7,149 bases of DNA. Origin: an uncultured Dorea sp. GTDB taxonomy: Bacteria; Bacillota; Clostridia; Lachnospirales; Lachnospiraceae. Positions 6,625 to 7,149 of this stretch are shown here, piece by piece. Position numbers and translations under genes: made by a program. Location of the stretch: contig NZ_CAKRAH010000087.1 in assembly GCF_934294775.1 (NCBI RefSeq), positions 1-7,149 on the forward strand. Direction: 5' to 3'. How positions within the stretch are numbered: position 1 is the first letter of the stretch; the number at the start of each line of letters is the position of its first letter. Under the pieces are notes generated by a model. The model was given only the letters and a program-made list of their open reading frames with translations, had not been told where the DNA came from and did not search any database.

Positions 6625-6680
6625 AGTACGAACAGGGAAAGTTCACGGAACAACATAGTATATTCATTATGCGTACTTTT
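6625..6680 (+). other. Possible structured 3' end after the S8 gene (weak terminator candidate)
   Basis: AGTACG (6625-6630) pairs perfectly with CGTACT (6672-6677), which runs directly into TTTT. The long loop holds two smaller pairings, GTTC-ACG-GAAC (6641-6651) and CATA/TATG (6654-6657 with 6668-6671), giving a possible three-way junction. It lies 7 nt after the stop codon. The stems are short and the T-run is brief, so its role as terminator is only a suggestion. Confidence 0.25.
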
Positions 6681-6767
6681 GGGGAGAAGTGATTATTTGA
6701 GAGAGCAGTGTTGTTATATATACGAGAGTATTAAGTAGAAATAGTGCAATTTTCACATGATATTATA

Positions 6768-6813
6768 CAAGAATTACATGAAAATATATCGTATTATTGA
6801 TATAGTATTCTTG
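6768..6813 (+). promoter_or_regulatory. Nested inverted repeats before the MATE gene, candidate operator
   Basis: A perfect inverted repeat TATATC-N8-GATATA (6785-6804) lies inside a second one, CAAGAAT (6768-6774) with ATTCTTG (6807-6813). A third, imperfect pair is ATTTTCACATG (6749-6759) with CATGAAAAT (6777-6785). A possible -10, TATAGT (6801-6806), overlaps the inner repeat, and an extended -10-like TGATATTAT lies at 6758-6766. A dyad over a promoter in front of a drug pump is the usual place for a TetR- or MarR-type repressor to bind; no such regulator gene is visible in the window. Confidence 0.4.
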
Positions 6814-6824
6814 AATTGTATGTG

Positions 6825-6829
6825 AGGAG
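6825..6829 (+). promoter_or_regulatory. Ribosome binding site of the MATE gene
   Basis: AGGAG lies 6 nt before ATG at 6836 and is the strongest Shine-Dalgarno site in the region. Confidence 0.75.
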
Positions 6830-6835
6830 AAAACT

Positions 6836-7149
6836 ATGGAAACTGAAAGAAAAACATTAACACAGCTATCTGTGCCAATATGTTTAGAAACTTTATTTTA
6901 TATGCTTTCAGGCATGGTCGATACGCTTATGCTATCATCTGTGAGTGACCAGGCTGTAGGAGCAGTAGGAACAGCCAATACATATATAGGTGTTTTTATT
7001 ATCATGTTTGGGGTTATATCATCGGGTATGATAGCTGTTATGTCACAAAATATCGGAGCCGGAAGACCGGGAATTGCATATCAGGCAAGACAACTTGGAC
7101 TTATATTCAACGCATTGATAGGTATCGTAATGTCGGTCATTCTTGCTGC
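6836..7149 (+). CDS. MATE family efflux transporter, N-terminal part (cut by window edge)
   Basis: The frame is open from ATG 6836 to the right edge (104 full codons). The protein starts METERKTLTQLSVPICLETL. It shows the MATE N-terminal pattern: a first hydrophobic helix with GMVDTLMLSSVSD, then AVGAVGTANTY, then a second helix and the loop MSQNIGAG (residues about 73-80), the conserved region after helix 2. MATE proteins are cation-coupled exporters of drugs or metabolites, with 12 helices and about 440-460 residues, so about three quarters of the protein lies beyond the window. A good AGGAG site is 6 nt upstream. The 217-bp gap and dyad symmetry before it suggest its own regulated promoter, separate from the S8 peptidase. 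Substrate unknown. Confidence 0.93.
   Translation, partial: METERKTLTQLSVPICLETLFYMLSGMVDTLMLSSVSDQAVGAVGTANTYIGVFIIMFGVISSGMIAVMSQNIGAGRPGIAYQARQLGLIFNALIGIVMSVILA

Noticed and set aside
6669..6692. Seven-residue leader ORF (MRTFGEK) before the MATE gene
   Set aside because: No ribosome binding site precedes it, it is 140 bp from the MATE gene, and no attenuator-like stem pair is coupled to it.
1..7149. Transposase, integrase, tRNA or rRNA genes
   Set aside because: None was recognised on either strand; the window looks like ordinary chromosome with some intergenic repeats, not a clear mobile element.

Overview
The window looks like chromosomal DNA from a low- to mid-GC member of the Bacillota, most likely a gut clostridium of the Lachnospiraceae type. 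This is inferred from purine-rich coding strands, GGAG-type ribosome binding sites, one TTG start, and a CspB-like S8 peptidase and NorD-like VWA protein of kinds I associate with Clostridia. I could not search a database, so the taxonomic placement is from memory of the families only.

Layout, left to right. (1) A DMT/EamA-family exporter on the minus strand (1-777) runs off the left edge. (2) A LysR-type regulator (921-1790) is divergent from it. The 143-bp gap holds a good minus-strand promoter (TTTACT-17-TATAAT) and a TTATC-N7-GAATAA element about 44-61 bp upstream of the expected transcript start, where a LysR protein normally binds. (3) A MoxR-type AAA+ ATPase (1877-2791, TTG start) and a VWA-domain protein (about 2882-4717) form a two-gene operon resembling NorQ/NorD, CbbQ/CbbO and RavA/ViaA. 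It has its own promoter (TTGATT-17-TAAAAT) whose -35 overlaps the lysR stop codon. (4) A 161-bp gap carries a degenerate AGAGCC-like hexamer run and two exact 28-bp direct repeats. (5) An S8 (subtilisin) peptidase with a complete catalytic set and no signal peptide (4879-6618) resembles the clostridial germination protease CspB in architecture. (6) A 217-bp gap is rich in inverted repeats. (7) The start of a MATE efflux pump (6836 to the right edge) follows.

How the genes may work together. The LysR/EamA pair is a classic self-contained regulator-transporter unit. The ATPase and VWA protein almost certainly act as one machine: a hexameric MoxR motor with a VWA adaptor that recruits a client. 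Their client is not shown by the sequence; no nitric oxide reductase, Rubisco or gas vesicle gene is present. The next co-oriented gene is the intracellular-looking S8 peptidase, so a MoxR-VWA-protease functional link is possible but rests only on adjacency.

The most unusual items are: a 20-bp hairpin inside the S8 gene near the propeptide/catalytic-domain junction; the tandem 28-bp repeats before that gene; a Walker A motif ending in GKN instead of GKT/S; a Cys/His cluster in the VWA protein that could bind metal; and nested inverted repeats in front of the MATE gene.
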